In this document: positions 24,340 to 34,200 of the stretch, one piece after another
How the letters are laid out: every line of letters begins with the position of its first letter
How positions within the stretch are numbered: the stretch's first letter is position 1
NCBI GenBank assembly: GCA_045592125.1
Contig: JAZNUE010000042.1
Span: 118,262-182,261 of the forward strand
DNA: 64,000 bases
Direction of reading: 5' to 3'
Source: HGM04593 sp045592125
Lineage (GTDB): Bacteria; Bacteroidota; Bacteroidia; Bacteroidales; Bacteroidaceae
The notes under the pieces: model-generated
What the model was told of the DNA's origin: nothing
What the model saw: only the letters and a program-made list of their open reading frames with translations
Database searches by the model: none
Translations under genes and position numbers: made by a program

Positions 24340-25716
24340 CTACTTGTATATCTTAAGGTACTTTCCAGCGCGTATCTTGGTGTTGCGCATTCCGTTCCAC
24401 CTCATTATCTGCTTCACTGTGACACGGTATTTCCTGGCAATGCTGCCGAGTGTCTCGCCGTTCTTTATCTTGTGGCGTATGAGGTTGCCTGCGCCGTCAT
24501 CGTTCTTCTTTGCGTCCTGCAGCATTTTCGCGACATTCTGCTCGGGAAAATAGGTCTCCTTCTTATGCCTGTATACGCTGTCCTCGTTCTCCACGAACCT
24601 TGCAATGACATCATTGGCAAGGCGCAGGACGTATGTCTCGTTCTCTCCTGGGACAATGTCCTTTATGTACTGGGGGTTAAGTGCCCTTATCTCCTCTATG
24701 TCGGCATTGCACACCTCGGCAACCTGCCTGAAGTGCAGGTTCTTGCTTACATGGACGGTGTCTGTCGCAACAGGGATGTTGGGCTCCATGGGGCATATTC
24801 CGTGGTCCTCGTAGAACGTCATTATGTAGTTAGCGGCAATGAAGCCTGGGAGGTAACCGCGTGTCTCGCGTGGCAGCCATGGGTATATCTCCCAGAAACC
24901 GGTCTTTCCGCCTGAGCGCCTTATTGCCTTGTTCACGTTGCCAGGGCCGCAGTTGTATGCGGCAATTGCCAGTTCCCAGTTGCCGAACATGCCGTAGAGG
25001 TCCTTGAGGTATGCCAGTGCGGCGCGTGTCGACTTGAGAGGGTCGAACCTCTCGTCAATGTAGTTGTTCGACTTAAGGCCGTAGAGCTTTCCTGTAGTGA
25101 ACATGAACTGCCAGAGTCCTTTGGCACCCATCCTTGACTTTGCCTTGGGGTTCATTGCCGACTCGATAACCGGAAGGTACTTGAGCTCATGCGGAACGCC
25201 CAGACGGTCAATCTCCTCCTCAATCATTGGCATGTAGAACTCCGATATTCCGAGCATGTACGATACCTGTGAGCGCATTTTCTTTGTATAGCGGTCAATG
25301 CAGGCGCGCACCATGTTGTTGTATGGCATTCTAACAATGGAAGGCATGCTTACAAGGCGCTTTGCATACATGGTGTCTGTCATTACAATATTCTCCCAGC
25401 CGCTTGTGTTGCAGTCAAGTTTCTTTAGCAATGTACGTGCCTGCCATGTGCTGAGCAGGCTGTCTGTGTTCGCTGCCATGCTCTCGGGGATATCAAAGCT
25501 GCATGAGTCGGGCGCGCTCTCGTCAATGTCTACCACGTATTCAATGTCGGTAACAGTCTCGGCGGGGACCCGCTCCTCTTCGGGGCTTATGCTTATTGCT
25601 CCGCTGTACTCGCCCTTGTCCTTGCCGCTGCCGGATATGTCCTTTGTTGTGCTGCACGACAGCAGCATTGCTATTGCTGGCAGTGCCAGCGCTATTCTCT
25701 TCAGTATATGTCGCAT
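24340..25716 (-). CDS. Membrane-bound lytic murein transglycosylase, MltD-like, with LysM
   Basis: A 458-residue lipoprotein (lipobox LLSC, Cys at about residue 21). The SLT domain has the catalytic Glu in PVIESAMNPKAKSRMGAKGL and the AYNCGPGNV motif. The C-terminus holds a LysM domain (IKNGETLGSIARKYRVTVKQ) for peptidoglycan binding, with a weaker LysM-like stretch before it. It cleaves glycan strands of the wall. It begins 2 bases from the DUF5683 stop, inside the parAB-rel operon. Confidence 0.93.
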   Translation of the reverse strand: MRHILKRIALALPAIAMLLSCSTTKDISGSGKDKGEYSGAISISPEEERVPAETVTDIEYVVDIDESAPDSCSFDIPESMAANTDSLLSTWQARTLLKKLDCNTSGWENIVMTDTMYAKRLVSMPSIVRMPYNNMVRACIDRYTKKMRSQVSYMLGISEFYMPMIEEEIDRLGVPHELKYLPVIESAMNPKAKSRMGAKGLWQFMFTTGKLYGLKSNNYIDERFDPLKSTRAALAYLKDLYGMFGNWELAIAAYNCGPGNVNKAIRRSGGKTGFWEIYPWLPRETRGYLPGFIAANYIMTFYEDHGICPMEPNIPVATDTVHVSKNLHFRQVAEVCNADIEEIRALNPQYIKDIVPGENETYVLRLANDVIARFVENEDSVYRHKKETYFPEQNVAKMLQDAKKNDDGAGNLIRHKIKNGETLGSIARKYRVTVKQIMRWNGMRNTKIRAGKYLKIYK

Positions 25717-25718
25717 TT

Positions 25719-26468
25719 TCAGAATGATAGGTTGAAGTTTAGTCCGTAATACCCCCCGTCGGGCATGTCGCCGCTGCCCTGGATGTGCTGGGGCTCTATC
25801 GTGAGGTTTATGTCTTCGGTTATGTCAAAGCTGGAGAGCTGCGCGTCCACATATGCGTCGATTACGGATATCGCGTACACTCCTATGAAAGAGAAGATAC
25901 TCATGTCGCGCCAACGGCGATAGCGGTCCTTTCTTCTCTTGAACACCTTCTTGAGGTATTCCATGTTCGCCTCGTAGTTGAACCCTGGGCGGAAGAAGTC
26001 CTTAAAGGAGTCGGTGTTAGGGTCGCTGTCCATTATGTCAAGGTATGCCTGGCGGTAGTCCTTGTACATCTGCCCGTTCCAGCTGTATGCGTAGAGGCAG
26101 CCTACGAAACCGCCATATACGATAGGGAGCTTCCAGTATTTCCTGTTGTATATCTGCCCTCCGCCTGGAATTATCAGCGCCATCCATGTGGCCTTCATCG
26201 GGTCGGGTCTCCTTATGGCAATGCTGCGCCTCCCTTCTCTCCCGCTGGCAGGGGTGCTGTCTGCTGGCATGAGCGGCGTCCTGAGCTCCATGTTCCTGTA
26301 TGCGCTGTCAATCATCAGCGAGTCGGGGCGGGAGAACACCTCTACTGTCAGGAGCGAGTCCCTTGCGCCCACAGCAAGGTTCTCCTGCGCTGTCGCGCGG
26401 AGTGCAATGAAGGCAAATGCCAGCACGATGATTGCCTTCAGCCTGTATGTGGCGTGCCCGTCCTTCAC
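25719..26468 (-). CDS. DUF5683 exported membrane protein
   Basis: A 249-residue protein with a signal peptide (about 1-27, ending ATAQ), then the DUF5683 domain with hydrophobic segments near residues 92-125 and 180-200. It starts with GTG at 26468, 3 bases after the parB stop; the next in-frame ATG is far inside. The family is almost always found next to parB in Bacteroidetes, which suggests a link between chromosome segregation and the envelope. No biochemical role is known. Confidence 0.82.
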   Translation of the reverse strand: MKDGHATYRLKAIIVLAFAFIALRATAQENLAVGARDSLLTVEVFSRPDSLMIDSAYRNMELRTPLMPADSTPASGREGRRSIAIRRPDPMKATWMALIIPGGGQIYNRKYWKLPIVYGGFVGCLYAYSWNGQMYKDYRQAYLDIMDSDPNTDSFKDFFRPGFNYEANMEYLKKVFKRRKDRYRRWRDMSIFSFIGVYAISVIDAYVDAQLSSFDITEDINLTIEPQHIQGSGDMPDGGYYGLNFNLSF

Positions 26469-26471
26469 TCT

Positions 26472-27353
26472 CTACTGGTTGAGCCTGTCGAATATTGCTA
26501 TAATGCGTTCAAGTTCCTGCTCGTCCTTGAACTTTATGCTTATCTTGCCGTTGCCCTTGGGAGAGCATGTCAGCTGCACTGGTGTCTGGAAGAACTGGGT
26601 AAGGTGCTTCTTGAGCTGGTGGTATGTGGCGTCAAGCTTCTTGCTTCCCTCTTTCTTGGGCGCACCCTCGCTGCCTTTGCCTTCCTTCCTTTCCTTTACA
26701 AGCCTTTCCACCTCGCGCACTGAGTACTGGTTCTTTTCAATCTCATGGAAGATTTCCAGCTGGTCGCTGTGCGAGTCGAGCGACAGCAGCGCCTTGGCAT
26801 GGCCCATGTCAATCCTCTTCTCCTTAAGCGCAACCTGTATGGTACCTGGCAGCCTGAGCAGGCGCAGGAAGTTCGCTATTGTAGCACGTCCCTTGCCCAC
26901 TCTCTTGCTCAGCTGTTCCTGTGACAGGCTGTGCTGCTCGATGAGCTGCTGGTAGGCAAGCGCAATCTCAAGAGGGTTGAGGTCCTCGCGCTGTATGTTC
27001 TCGATAAGGGCCATTTCCATGGTGTCCTCGTCATCGGCCTTGAGGATATATGCGGGTATTGTGGTCTTCCCAGCGAGCTGCGAGGCGCGGAAACGCCTTT
27101 CGCCGGCGATAATCTGGTAGGTGTCGTCCTCCATCTTCCTGAGGGTGATTGGCTGGATGACGCCAAGCTCGCTTATCGAGTCGGCAAGCTCGCGAAGCGC
27201 CTCCTCGTTGAAGTCGCGGCGCGGCTGGTTGGGGTTAGCGAAGATTTTGTCAATCTCAATCTCGCCGATAGACGAAGAACCTGACGTGCGTACAGCCTCT
27301 GTAGAGATAAGCGCGTCAAGCCCGCGTCCCAGTGTGAATTTCTGTTTTGCCAT
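26472..27353 (-). CDS. parB: Chromosome-partitioning protein ParB
   Basis: A 293-residue protein with the ParB N-terminal domain (CTP-binding motif GERRFRASQLAG near residues 80-91), a central HTH (SLSQEQLSKRVGKGRATIANFLRLL) that binds parS, and a C-terminal dimerisation segment rich in charged residues. It loads as a clamp around parS. No parS-like palindrome was found in this window, so the sites lie elsewhere. It begins 8 bases from the parA stop. Confidence 0.95.
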   Translation of the reverse strand: MAKQKFTLGRGLDALISTEAVRTSGSSSIGEIEIDKIFANPNQPRRDFNEEALRELADSISELGVIQPITLRKMEDDTYQIIAGERRFRASQLAGKTTIPAYILKADDEDTMEMALIENIQREDLNPLEIALAYQQLIEQHSLSQEQLSKRVGKGRATIANFLRLLRLPGTIQVALKEKRIDMGHAKALLSLDSHSDQLEIFHEIEKNQYSVREVERLVKERKEGKGSEGAPKKEGSKKLDATYHQLKKHLTQFFQTPVQLTCSPKGNGKISIKFKDEQELERIIAIFDRLNQ

Positions 27354-27361
27354 TATGGAGA

Positions 27362-28129
27362 CTATTTGTTGTTTCTGCTAATTATTTCCTCGGCAAGCGC
27401 CAGGTAGTTCTTGGCGCCTGTTGACTCAGCGTCGTACATTATCACGGGAATGCCCATGCTGGGTGCCTCGCCCAGGCGTATGTTGCGCTGTATTACAGTG
27501 TTGAACACAAGCTCGCGGAAGTGCTTCTTTACCTCGTTGTACACCTGGTTGCTCAGTCTCAGACGCGAGTTGAACATGGTGAGCAGGAATCCCTCGATGT
27601 CGAGTCCTGGATTGAGGTTCGACTTTATAATCTTTATTGTGTTCAGCAGCTTGCTTATGCCCTCGAGTGCAAAGTACTCGCACTGTACTGGTATGATTAC
27701 CGAGTCGGCAGCAATGAGCGAGTTCACGGTGATGAGGCCCAGCGAGGGCGAGCAGTCAATGAGTATGTAGTCGTACTTCTCCTTGACTGGAGCAAGCGCG
27801 TCGCGCATTATCTTCTCCCTGTTGGGCATGTCTAGCATCTCAATCTCGGCTCCCACGAGGTCTATGTGCGAGGGAATTATGTCAAGTCCCTCTACGCAGG
27901 TCTTGTGTATGCCGTCCTTGGGCGAGGCCTTGCTTATGAGGCATTCGTATATTGAGCATTCTATGCTGCGTATGTCAATGCCAAGGCCCGACGAGGCGTT
28001 TGCCTGCGGGTCGGCGTCAATGACAAGTACTTTCTTTTCCAGTGTGGCCAGTGAAGCAGCAAGGTTTATTGCGGTCGTAGTCTTTCCCACGCCGCCTTTC
28101 TGGTTGGCCAGAGCAATTATCTTTCCCAT
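27362..28129 (-). CDS. parA: Chromosome-partitioning ATPase ParA (Soj)
   Basis: A 255-residue ParA/MinD-type ATPase. The deviant Walker A is QKGGVGKTTTAIN (about residues 9-21) and Walker B is DYILIDCSPSLG. It has no N-terminal HTH, so it is the chromosomal Soj type. It moves ParB-bound origins. It is the first gene of parA-parB-DUF5683-mltD-rel, whose genes are spaced by 2-8 bases, with a promoter at 28192-28199 and a leader hairpin at 28153-28182. Confidence 0.96.
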   Translation of the reverse strand: MGKIIALANQKGGVGKTTTAINLAASLATLEKKVLVIDADPQANASSGLGIDIRSIECSIYECLISKASPKDGIHKTCVEGLDIIPSHIDLVGAEIEMLDMPNREKIMRDALAPVKEKYDYILIDCSPSLGLITVNSLIAADSVIIPVQCEYFALEGISKLLNTIKIIKSNLNPGLDIEGFLLTMFNSRLRLSNQVYNEVKKHFRELVFNTVIQRNIRLGEAPSMGIPVIMYDAESTGAKNYLALAEEIISRNNK

Positions 28130-28152
28130 TATTTCTTAACCTTTTAGTTCGC

Positions 28153-28182
28153 AGAATGCAAAAGCGCCTAATCTTGCATTCT
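28153..28182 (-). promoter_or_regulatory. Leader hairpin upstream of parA
   Basis: AGAATGCAA (28153-28161) pairs with TTGCATTCT (28174-28182), giving a stem of 9 bp between the promoter and the parA start. There is no obvious T run, so it is more likely a stabilising or regulatory structure than a terminator. Confidence 0.5.
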
Positions 28183-28191
28183 AATATTCTG

Positions 28192-28199
28192 CAAAGGTA
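28192..28199 (-). promoter_or_regulatory. -7 promoter element of the parA operon
   Basis: The minus strand reads TACCTTTG, about 63 bases before the parA ATG. Confidence 0.65.
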
Positions 28200-28260
28200 G
28201 GGAAAAAAACAGAATATCCTTTAAGCTTTCTCTTTTAGTTATGAACAGGCACGCGTGAAA

Positions 28261-28304
28261 AATGCTAAAGAATGTTACAGCGCACTGTAACGTTCTTTAG
28301 CATT
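28261..28304 (-). terminator. Rho-independent terminator after the GH84 gene
   Basis: A 20-bp stem (arms 28261-28280 and 28285-28304, one G-T pair) with a CGCA-type loop follows the GH84 stop. On the minus strand it is followed by five T. Confidence 0.88.
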
Positions 28305-28324
28305 ATAGAAAGGCGACGGATTGG

Positions 28325-31237
28325 CTATTCTACAGCAATCTTGTCCCGCCTGGCGACAGTGCCGTCATCGGTAAGCACTATATATATGCCTTTCTCAAGG
28401 CCTGCTGTGCTTATTGTATTGCCTGCTGCGCTCCTTACGCTCCGTCCGTCAATGGAGTATATGGCAATGCTGCGCGTGCCGCACGGGGCGGTTACTGTAT
28501 TGCCCGAGATGCTTATCATGGAGTTTCCGCTATCGGGCCCGATAATGCCGGTGTCCTCCCCCTTGCGCACAATCCTTACGGTGTAGCTCTCGCTGCGTGC
28601 CACGCTTTTTGCTTCAAGGCGGTCGCCGGAGACCACAATGTACTGTGCGCCGTTCTTTGCTGCCGACTGGGTCCACAGCAAAGACCACATGTCACCCATA
28701 ACGGTGAGCAGGTAACTGTTCCAGTCGCTGTAGTACTGGTTGGTGCCGAATACTCCATGTTCGTTCAGGTATCTTCCATCGGCATTGCTGGTGACTTTGT
28801 AGCAGTTCTTGCCGCTTGCGTCAACAGTTATCTTCCACTCCTGGGCTGCTTTCGGTTCTGCGACCTCTTTGAATGCCGGTGTTCCGCCGCTGCCTTTCAC
28901 ATTGTTGTTCGTGAGGTAGCGGTTGCCGTCCATTATGTAATAGACTTCGTCATCGCTTATCATGTTCTCCTTGGGCTCCCCGCCAAGCGGAACAAGGTCA
29001 AAGATGTACTTGTCGGGAAGGGCCTCGCTTGAACTGCTCTGCTGTATGCGTGTGCCGCTTACGGTCCAGAAATTTGTGCCGGCACTGCCACCGTTCTGTA
29101 TGGCATATTTGCCGTTTGCAAGGAGTGTGATTTCGTATGTGTGCCAAACAGCCTCGTAAGGGTTGGTATCGTTGCTTACTGTGAATGCTCCCTTTTCATT
29201 CAGATATCGGCTGTCTTCAACGTTTACAATCTTGTAACGGCCGGTACTTGCGTCAAGTGATATCTTCCACTCCTGTCGTTGTGGACGTATGGTGTCTACT
29301 GCCGCCTGTAATTGCGGAACGCTGCTTGCAACATTGGGCTTGGTATTTGTCAAGTATCGGCCATTGTGCATAATGTAGTATGTGCCGTTCTCTATTGCCT
29401 GTGCCGGGAAAATGTCCAATCGGTAGTCATGGTTCTCCTTGTATTTTGCGATAAGTTCGCCTGCACACTCCTTAAGGAACGGTTCTACATGTAGTGAACC
29501 TACAGCAGGGGAAGCAACCCGGAGCGAACCGGCAAAGTCGCGTGAACGTATTGCGGACTGCGCTTCAAGGTTCTCCTGATACTTAAGATAGTTCTCAATG
29601 AACTTTTCGGGGTTCTCTTCGGCAAGGGCGTTGTTCATTTCCACGAGTGCAATGCCGCGCAGACCCATATGTTTCATGGTCTGGAGCCAAGGGTCAATTT
29701 CGCTTGTGAGTTCCTCGGCCTCTCCGGCGGTGAGCAGTGTCTCTGCCGAACTTGCGAATTTATTGAATTGCTCGCCAATGGCGCTGAAAGCAGTGTTCCT
29801 GTCTCTGCCGATGTTGCTGTCATATATTTTCTTGGCGGCAACAAATTCCGGTGATTCGTCCGTTCGGCGCAACCCGTGTACGTTAGGGCCAAGGTCAACG
29901 TTGTTCTCGCAGAAGAAACGGAATGCTTCGTAGTTCTGAGGCATGATGTATCTCATTGCGGCCTCCCACGACTCGTCGGCATTGTATGCAGTCATGTTCC
30001 AGCAATAGTCGCCTATGCTGAAAAGGGATACTTTTGAGGCTTCGGCATATTCCATTGGATTTGCCACGAATCCCGACATCATGTCGGCAATATCAAGGTC
30101 GTTGCCGTAGGTGGGGCCCATGAGCAGGTGGTCAATACAGTAGTCGCTCACGGGGTAATTGAGCCATATGTATGCCTTGCGCTTGATTTGCCCGTTAATC
30201 CACTCCATGTCGCCCTTATTTATCATATCCACCACACTGTTTCCTGTCCACATGATGTTTACGTCACTATTCATCATGTTACCCAGCGCGGGCAGGTATA
30301 CCGCGTTGGCCCAGCCACGGTTATACTGTGTGGGGCATATTATAAGCGGTTTAACGTCGGGGTAAGCGCTCTTCAGTTCTCCGGCTATGTAGTTCATTAG
30401 TTCGGCCTGTTCGTCGCCATGGGTGCCGTCGTCGTTCCAAAGGTCGTCCCAGAACACTGCAAAAGTGCGCACGCCCAGTCTGCACATGGCCTTGAGCTTG
30501 TTCACGATGTTCGCTCTGTCGGTATCGTTCCACTGGATATCCTCGCCGGGGTGTATTGCCCACACGAACTCGACCTTGTTCGCTTTTGCCGCATTTACAT
30601 ACTCGGTAATCTGTGCGGCCTGTGTGGCCGGGTACTCCTCGCGCCACTTGCTCTTGTGGTAAGCGTCATCCTTTGGTCCGTAGATGTATACGTTCATTTT
30701 CTGGCGACCGAACATCTCAAAAAGTCCCATGCGGTTTTCCTTGCTGTAGGGGTTGCCGTAGTAACCTTCCACCAATCCGCGTTGCGGCACACTGGGATAG
30801 TCGATTACCGTAACCTCCATCACTTGAGGTTGCGAGGCAATCTGTCGGTAGGTCTGCACTCCGTAGAATGTGCCGCTGCCGTCATTTCCGGCGATGATTA
30901 CCTTGTTGCCCTCAATGGCAAGATAGTAGCCTTCGGACTTTTGAGGTATGAGGTCGGCGTATTCGGCAACCGCCTCATCATTGCGCTCGCCGATGATTAC
31001 CTCAACCGTGCCGTTTCCGGTGCTGAAACTTCTGTTGAACAGGTTTACGGCGTCAGTGTCGGCTGTGTCGGCGCCTGTAATGGTGTATGTGGCGTCGTTG
31101 CTGAATGCAACCTTTCCGCTCCATTGTATTGATTGGGGAACGGGGTAGACTGTTGTTGTCTGTGCATTGGTTGTGCCGGATATTGCTGTACTTGTCAGTA
31201 TGGCAGCAATGAATGCTTTTTTGAAATTCTTAATCAT
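28325..31237 (-). CDS. Secreted GH84 beta-N-acetylglucosaminidase (O-GlcNAcase-like) with lectin-like repeats
   Basis: A 970-residue protein from the ATG at 31237, which opens a clear signal peptide (about 1-25, ending TNAQ); a longer frame adds 17 unlikely residues. An N-terminal GH20b-like domain precedes the GH84 barrel, with VEGYYGNPYS, the catalytic Asp-Asp pair in FWDDLWND (about residue 263) and SLFSIGDYCWN. Two tandem lectin-like (ricin/beta-trefoil style) modules follow (each about 125 residues, YYIMxxGRYLTN...RYLNEKG). The end is a sorting-like tail (IYSIDGRSV...GIYIVL). It probably removes GlcNAc from host or dietary glycans, with GH2 encoded upstream. Confidence 0.9.
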   Translation of the reverse strand: MIKNFKKAFIAAILTSTAISGTTNAQTTTVYPVPQSIQWSGKVAFSNDATYTITGADTADTDAVNLFNRSFSTGNGTVEVIIGERNDEAVAEYADLIPQKSEGYYLAIEGNKVIIAGNDGSGTFYGVQTYRQIASQPQVMEVTVIDYPSVPQRGLVEGYYGNPYSKENRMGLFEMFGRQKMNVYIYGPKDDAYHKSKWREEYPATQAAQITEYVNAAKANKVEFVWAIHPGEDIQWNDTDRANIVNKLKAMCRLGVRTFAVFWDDLWNDDGTHGDEQAELMNYIAGELKSAYPDVKPLIICPTQYNRGWANAVYLPALGNMMNSDVNIMWTGNSVVDMINKGDMEWINGQIKRKAYIWLNYPVSDYCIDHLLMGPTYGNDLDIADMMSGFVANPMEYAEASKVSLFSIGDYCWNMTAYNADESWEAAMRYIMPQNYEAFRFFCENNVDLGPNVHGLRRTDESPEFVAAKKIYDSNIGRDRNTAFSAIGEQFNKFASSAETLLTAGEAEELTSEIDPWLQTMKHMGLRGIALVEMNNALAEENPEKFIENYLKYQENLEAQSAIRSRDFAGSLRVASPAVGSLHVEPFLKECAGELIAKYKENHDYRLDIFPAQAIENGTYYIMHNGRYLTNTKPNVASSVPQLQAAVDTIRPQRQEWKISLDASTGRYKIVNVEDSRYLNEKGAFTVSNDTNPYEAVWHTYEITLLANGKYAIQNGGSAGTNFWTVSGTRIQQSSSSEALPDKYIFDLVPLGGEPKENMISDDEVYYIMDGNRYLTNNNVKGSGGTPAFKEVAEPKAAQEWKITVDASGKNCYKVTSNADGRYLNEHGVFGTNQYYSDWNSYLLTVMGDMWSLLWTQSAAKNGAQYIVVSGDRLEAKSVARSESYTVRIVRKGEDTGIIGPDSGNSMISISGNTVTAPCGTRSIAIYSIDGRSVRSAAGNTISTAGLEKGIYIVLTDDGTVARRDKIAVE

Positions 31238-31284
31238 AATGTTTTCCTGCTTGAAAATGAGCGTTGTCTTATTATGGCGAATAA

Positions 31285-34200
31285 TCACTTTACAAATGCC
31301 TTCTTGCCGTTTATGATGTATATGCCTGGTCTGCTAACTGTTTCAATCCTGCGGCCTTGCAGGTCGTAAATACCTGTTAGTTTCCCGTTTTCACCTTTCA
31401 CCTCGCTAATACCTGTCTCTGTATCCATAACCGGGGTAAAGAGCAGTGAACAGTTGTATTTCGCACCATTCTTGATAAGATATTTGTCTATAGTAGCCAC
31501 TTCGTTACAACTGCCGTTGCCAATTCCTTTCTGGTAGCAATCGAAATGAGCATAGACATTCCCCTTTTCCAGTTCCCAGATGTGGTCGGTCTTCTTCAGA
31601 TGTTCGTCGCTGTAATACTGGAGAGAGAATGCTACATTGCCACGGGTATGCACGCTAATGCCTATTTCCTCCTCCGGATTAAAGATCAACAGGTCTCTCA
31701 ACCCCTCGCGGTTACCCATGCTCTGAGGCATTGGATAAGGCTCGAACATGTCGCTTACGGTGGTGCGGTAACGGCCTAATGTTGAACCGCCGCGGCGGTC
31801 TACATAGTTCTCGTATGGTCCGTATGCATAATACTCCACGAACTCGAAATCTGCGGGGAACTCCATTGTCATGCCAATGCGGCGTGCGTCTGATACAGTT
31901 GCCGTGTATGAAGCGTCTATAAGCATTGCTCCGTCGGCAGTTATTGTATATACAAACTTGTAGTCGCTGCACCATGTAGACGCATTAACCTCAACAACTG
32001 CCTGTTTCTTGTCATCGCTCAATCTGAATGTTGCCGATTTTGACTTTATGCCGGGACCTACAGCATATTGGTTGAGTGTTTCGGTAGGCTTGTCATTCTC
32101 AATCCAACGGTAGTTGCCGTATTCCGGGCCAACCTCAATGAGACTGTTGCCTTCAACAACCCATGAGAGCATGGTACCGTCTGTCTTGAATGTCATTTCC
32201 ATTCTTGAACTCTTTACGGAATAACCCTGTGCGGTTTCGGTAAGGGTCAGTTCCTCGTCCGGGTTCATGGCAAACGCAGTAGTGTCACGTTCTGCAAGCG
32301 TATATTGCTCAGTTGCTACGCAGTAACCACTCTCGGCCCACGATACTTCCTCCTTGCAACATACTTTAATGTTCAAAAGCATTTCCTTGCCGCTTACAGG
32401 CTCTGTCTTATAAGGGATGTTCAATATTGTCTCATCGCCGGGAGAAACTTCGGGGATGTCGACTCTGCCGTTCTCGACAGCCTTGCCGTCAATGAGTACC
32501 GAATACTCTATACAGAATTTGTCTAAAGAGATAAAGTCGTAATCATTCTTTATTGTAAGGTTGCGGCTTGCAACGTCATAGCCTTTGAACTTTATGTACT
32601 GATATACATATTTTACGTTGGTGAGTTCTGGGCTCCATGCGCGGTCGGCTGTAACAAGGCCATTGTTCACAAAGTTTCCCTGGTGAGGTCCGGGGTAGTC
32701 GAAACCTGTGCGGTATTTGTTCATGCCGTTAACCTTTAGAGTGCCGTTCTTTATATCCTCATAATCGTATATTGACTGGTCGGCCCAATCCCATATGCAG
32801 CCTCCGATTCCATATTTGCTGTTTTCTATCAAGTCCCAATACTCCTGCAGGTTTCCTACTGCATTACCCATTGCATGGGCATATTCGCACATGAAATAGG
32901 GCTGGCCTTTTGAGTTGCTGTTGGCGTCCTTGTCAACTTTCTCCAGAGTGGGATACATCACTGACCATATATCGGTATGTGCTGTGCCGGCACGTGTGGC
33001 GCCCTCGTAGTGTATCGGACGTGCGTCAAGGGCGCGAGCGGCTGCGTATGTATGCTGGAAATTCTTGCCGCCGCCGCTTTCGTTGCCAAGTGACCAGAAG
33101 ATTATTGAGGGGAAGTTGCGGTCGCGGTAAACCATTCGTACGGTTCGGTCGATATACTGTGCTCTCCAACTCTCCTCGTTGGTTATGCCGCCTGCCTCCT
33201 TGCCCTTGTCCCAATTGTAGTGACACTCGACATCGGCCTCATCCATGCAATAAAGACCGTAGTAATCGAACATTGCATTCATCTTTGCCTGGCGGGGGTA
33301 GTGACTTGTGCGTACAGTGTTCATGTTTGCCTGTTTGAACATCTTTACATCGTTCAGCATTGTCTCAATATCAACGGTACGACCTGTTACAGGATGGGTG
33401 TCCTGTAGGTTGGCTCCCTTGAAGAGGACTTTTTCGCCATTTATGTACACCAGTCCGTTTTTGATGGCAATATCACGGAAGCCGTATTTTGTGGAGAATA
33501 CATGCTCCTCGTTGCCGGCGGCGTTTTTCTGTGCAACCACTACGGTGTAGAGGTTTGGCGTTTCGGCAGTCCAAGGCAACAGACCGGACAGCCCGTCAAA
33601 AGCAACATCGGCAACCTTTGATGTTTCTCCTTCGGCAAAATCAAACTCAACGCTTTTCTTTGTCATCTCGCTGCCGTCCGGAGCAATAAGGGAAACCTCA
33701 ACGCTCTTGCTTGCTGCCGCGCCGTCGCGGTTGTCCATTTCAACTGCCACATTCATTGAACCGGCTGTGTAACCGCTTGCCGCGTCCAAAGATGAGGTTA
33801 TATAGTGGTCGCGCACAAATGTCTTCGGGGTTGCAAAGAGATATACATCGCGGTGTATACCGCTCATGTGCCACATATCCTGTCCTTCGAGGTAAGAGGC
33901 GTCGCTCCAACGTATAACCTGAACACAGACATTGTTCTTGCCCTGGCGTGCATGTCCTGTAATATCAAATTCAGCGTCATTGTTTCCGCTCTGTGTGTAA
34001 CCCACATATTTGCCGTTCATCCAAATGAATACAGCGCCGTAGATTCCGTCAAAATGGAGGAACAGGCGTTTGTCGTTCCACTCTGCCGGCAGGTCAAAGT
34101 CACGGCGGTACGACGCGACTGAATTCAGCAAACCATTCTTCATTTCAATCATCGGAGGGTTGTTGTTGAAAGCGTATTCCACATTGATATACAGCGGGTC

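Noticed and set aside
26400..28260. A parS site near parAB
   Set aside because: No TGTTTCACGTGAAACA-like or similar 16-bp palindrome was found in this region, and CACGTG hits elsewhere in the window lack the flanking symmetry.
31238..31288. A longer GH84 start at 31288
   Set aside because: It adds 17 residues before a clear signal peptide and overlaps the GH2 gene end.
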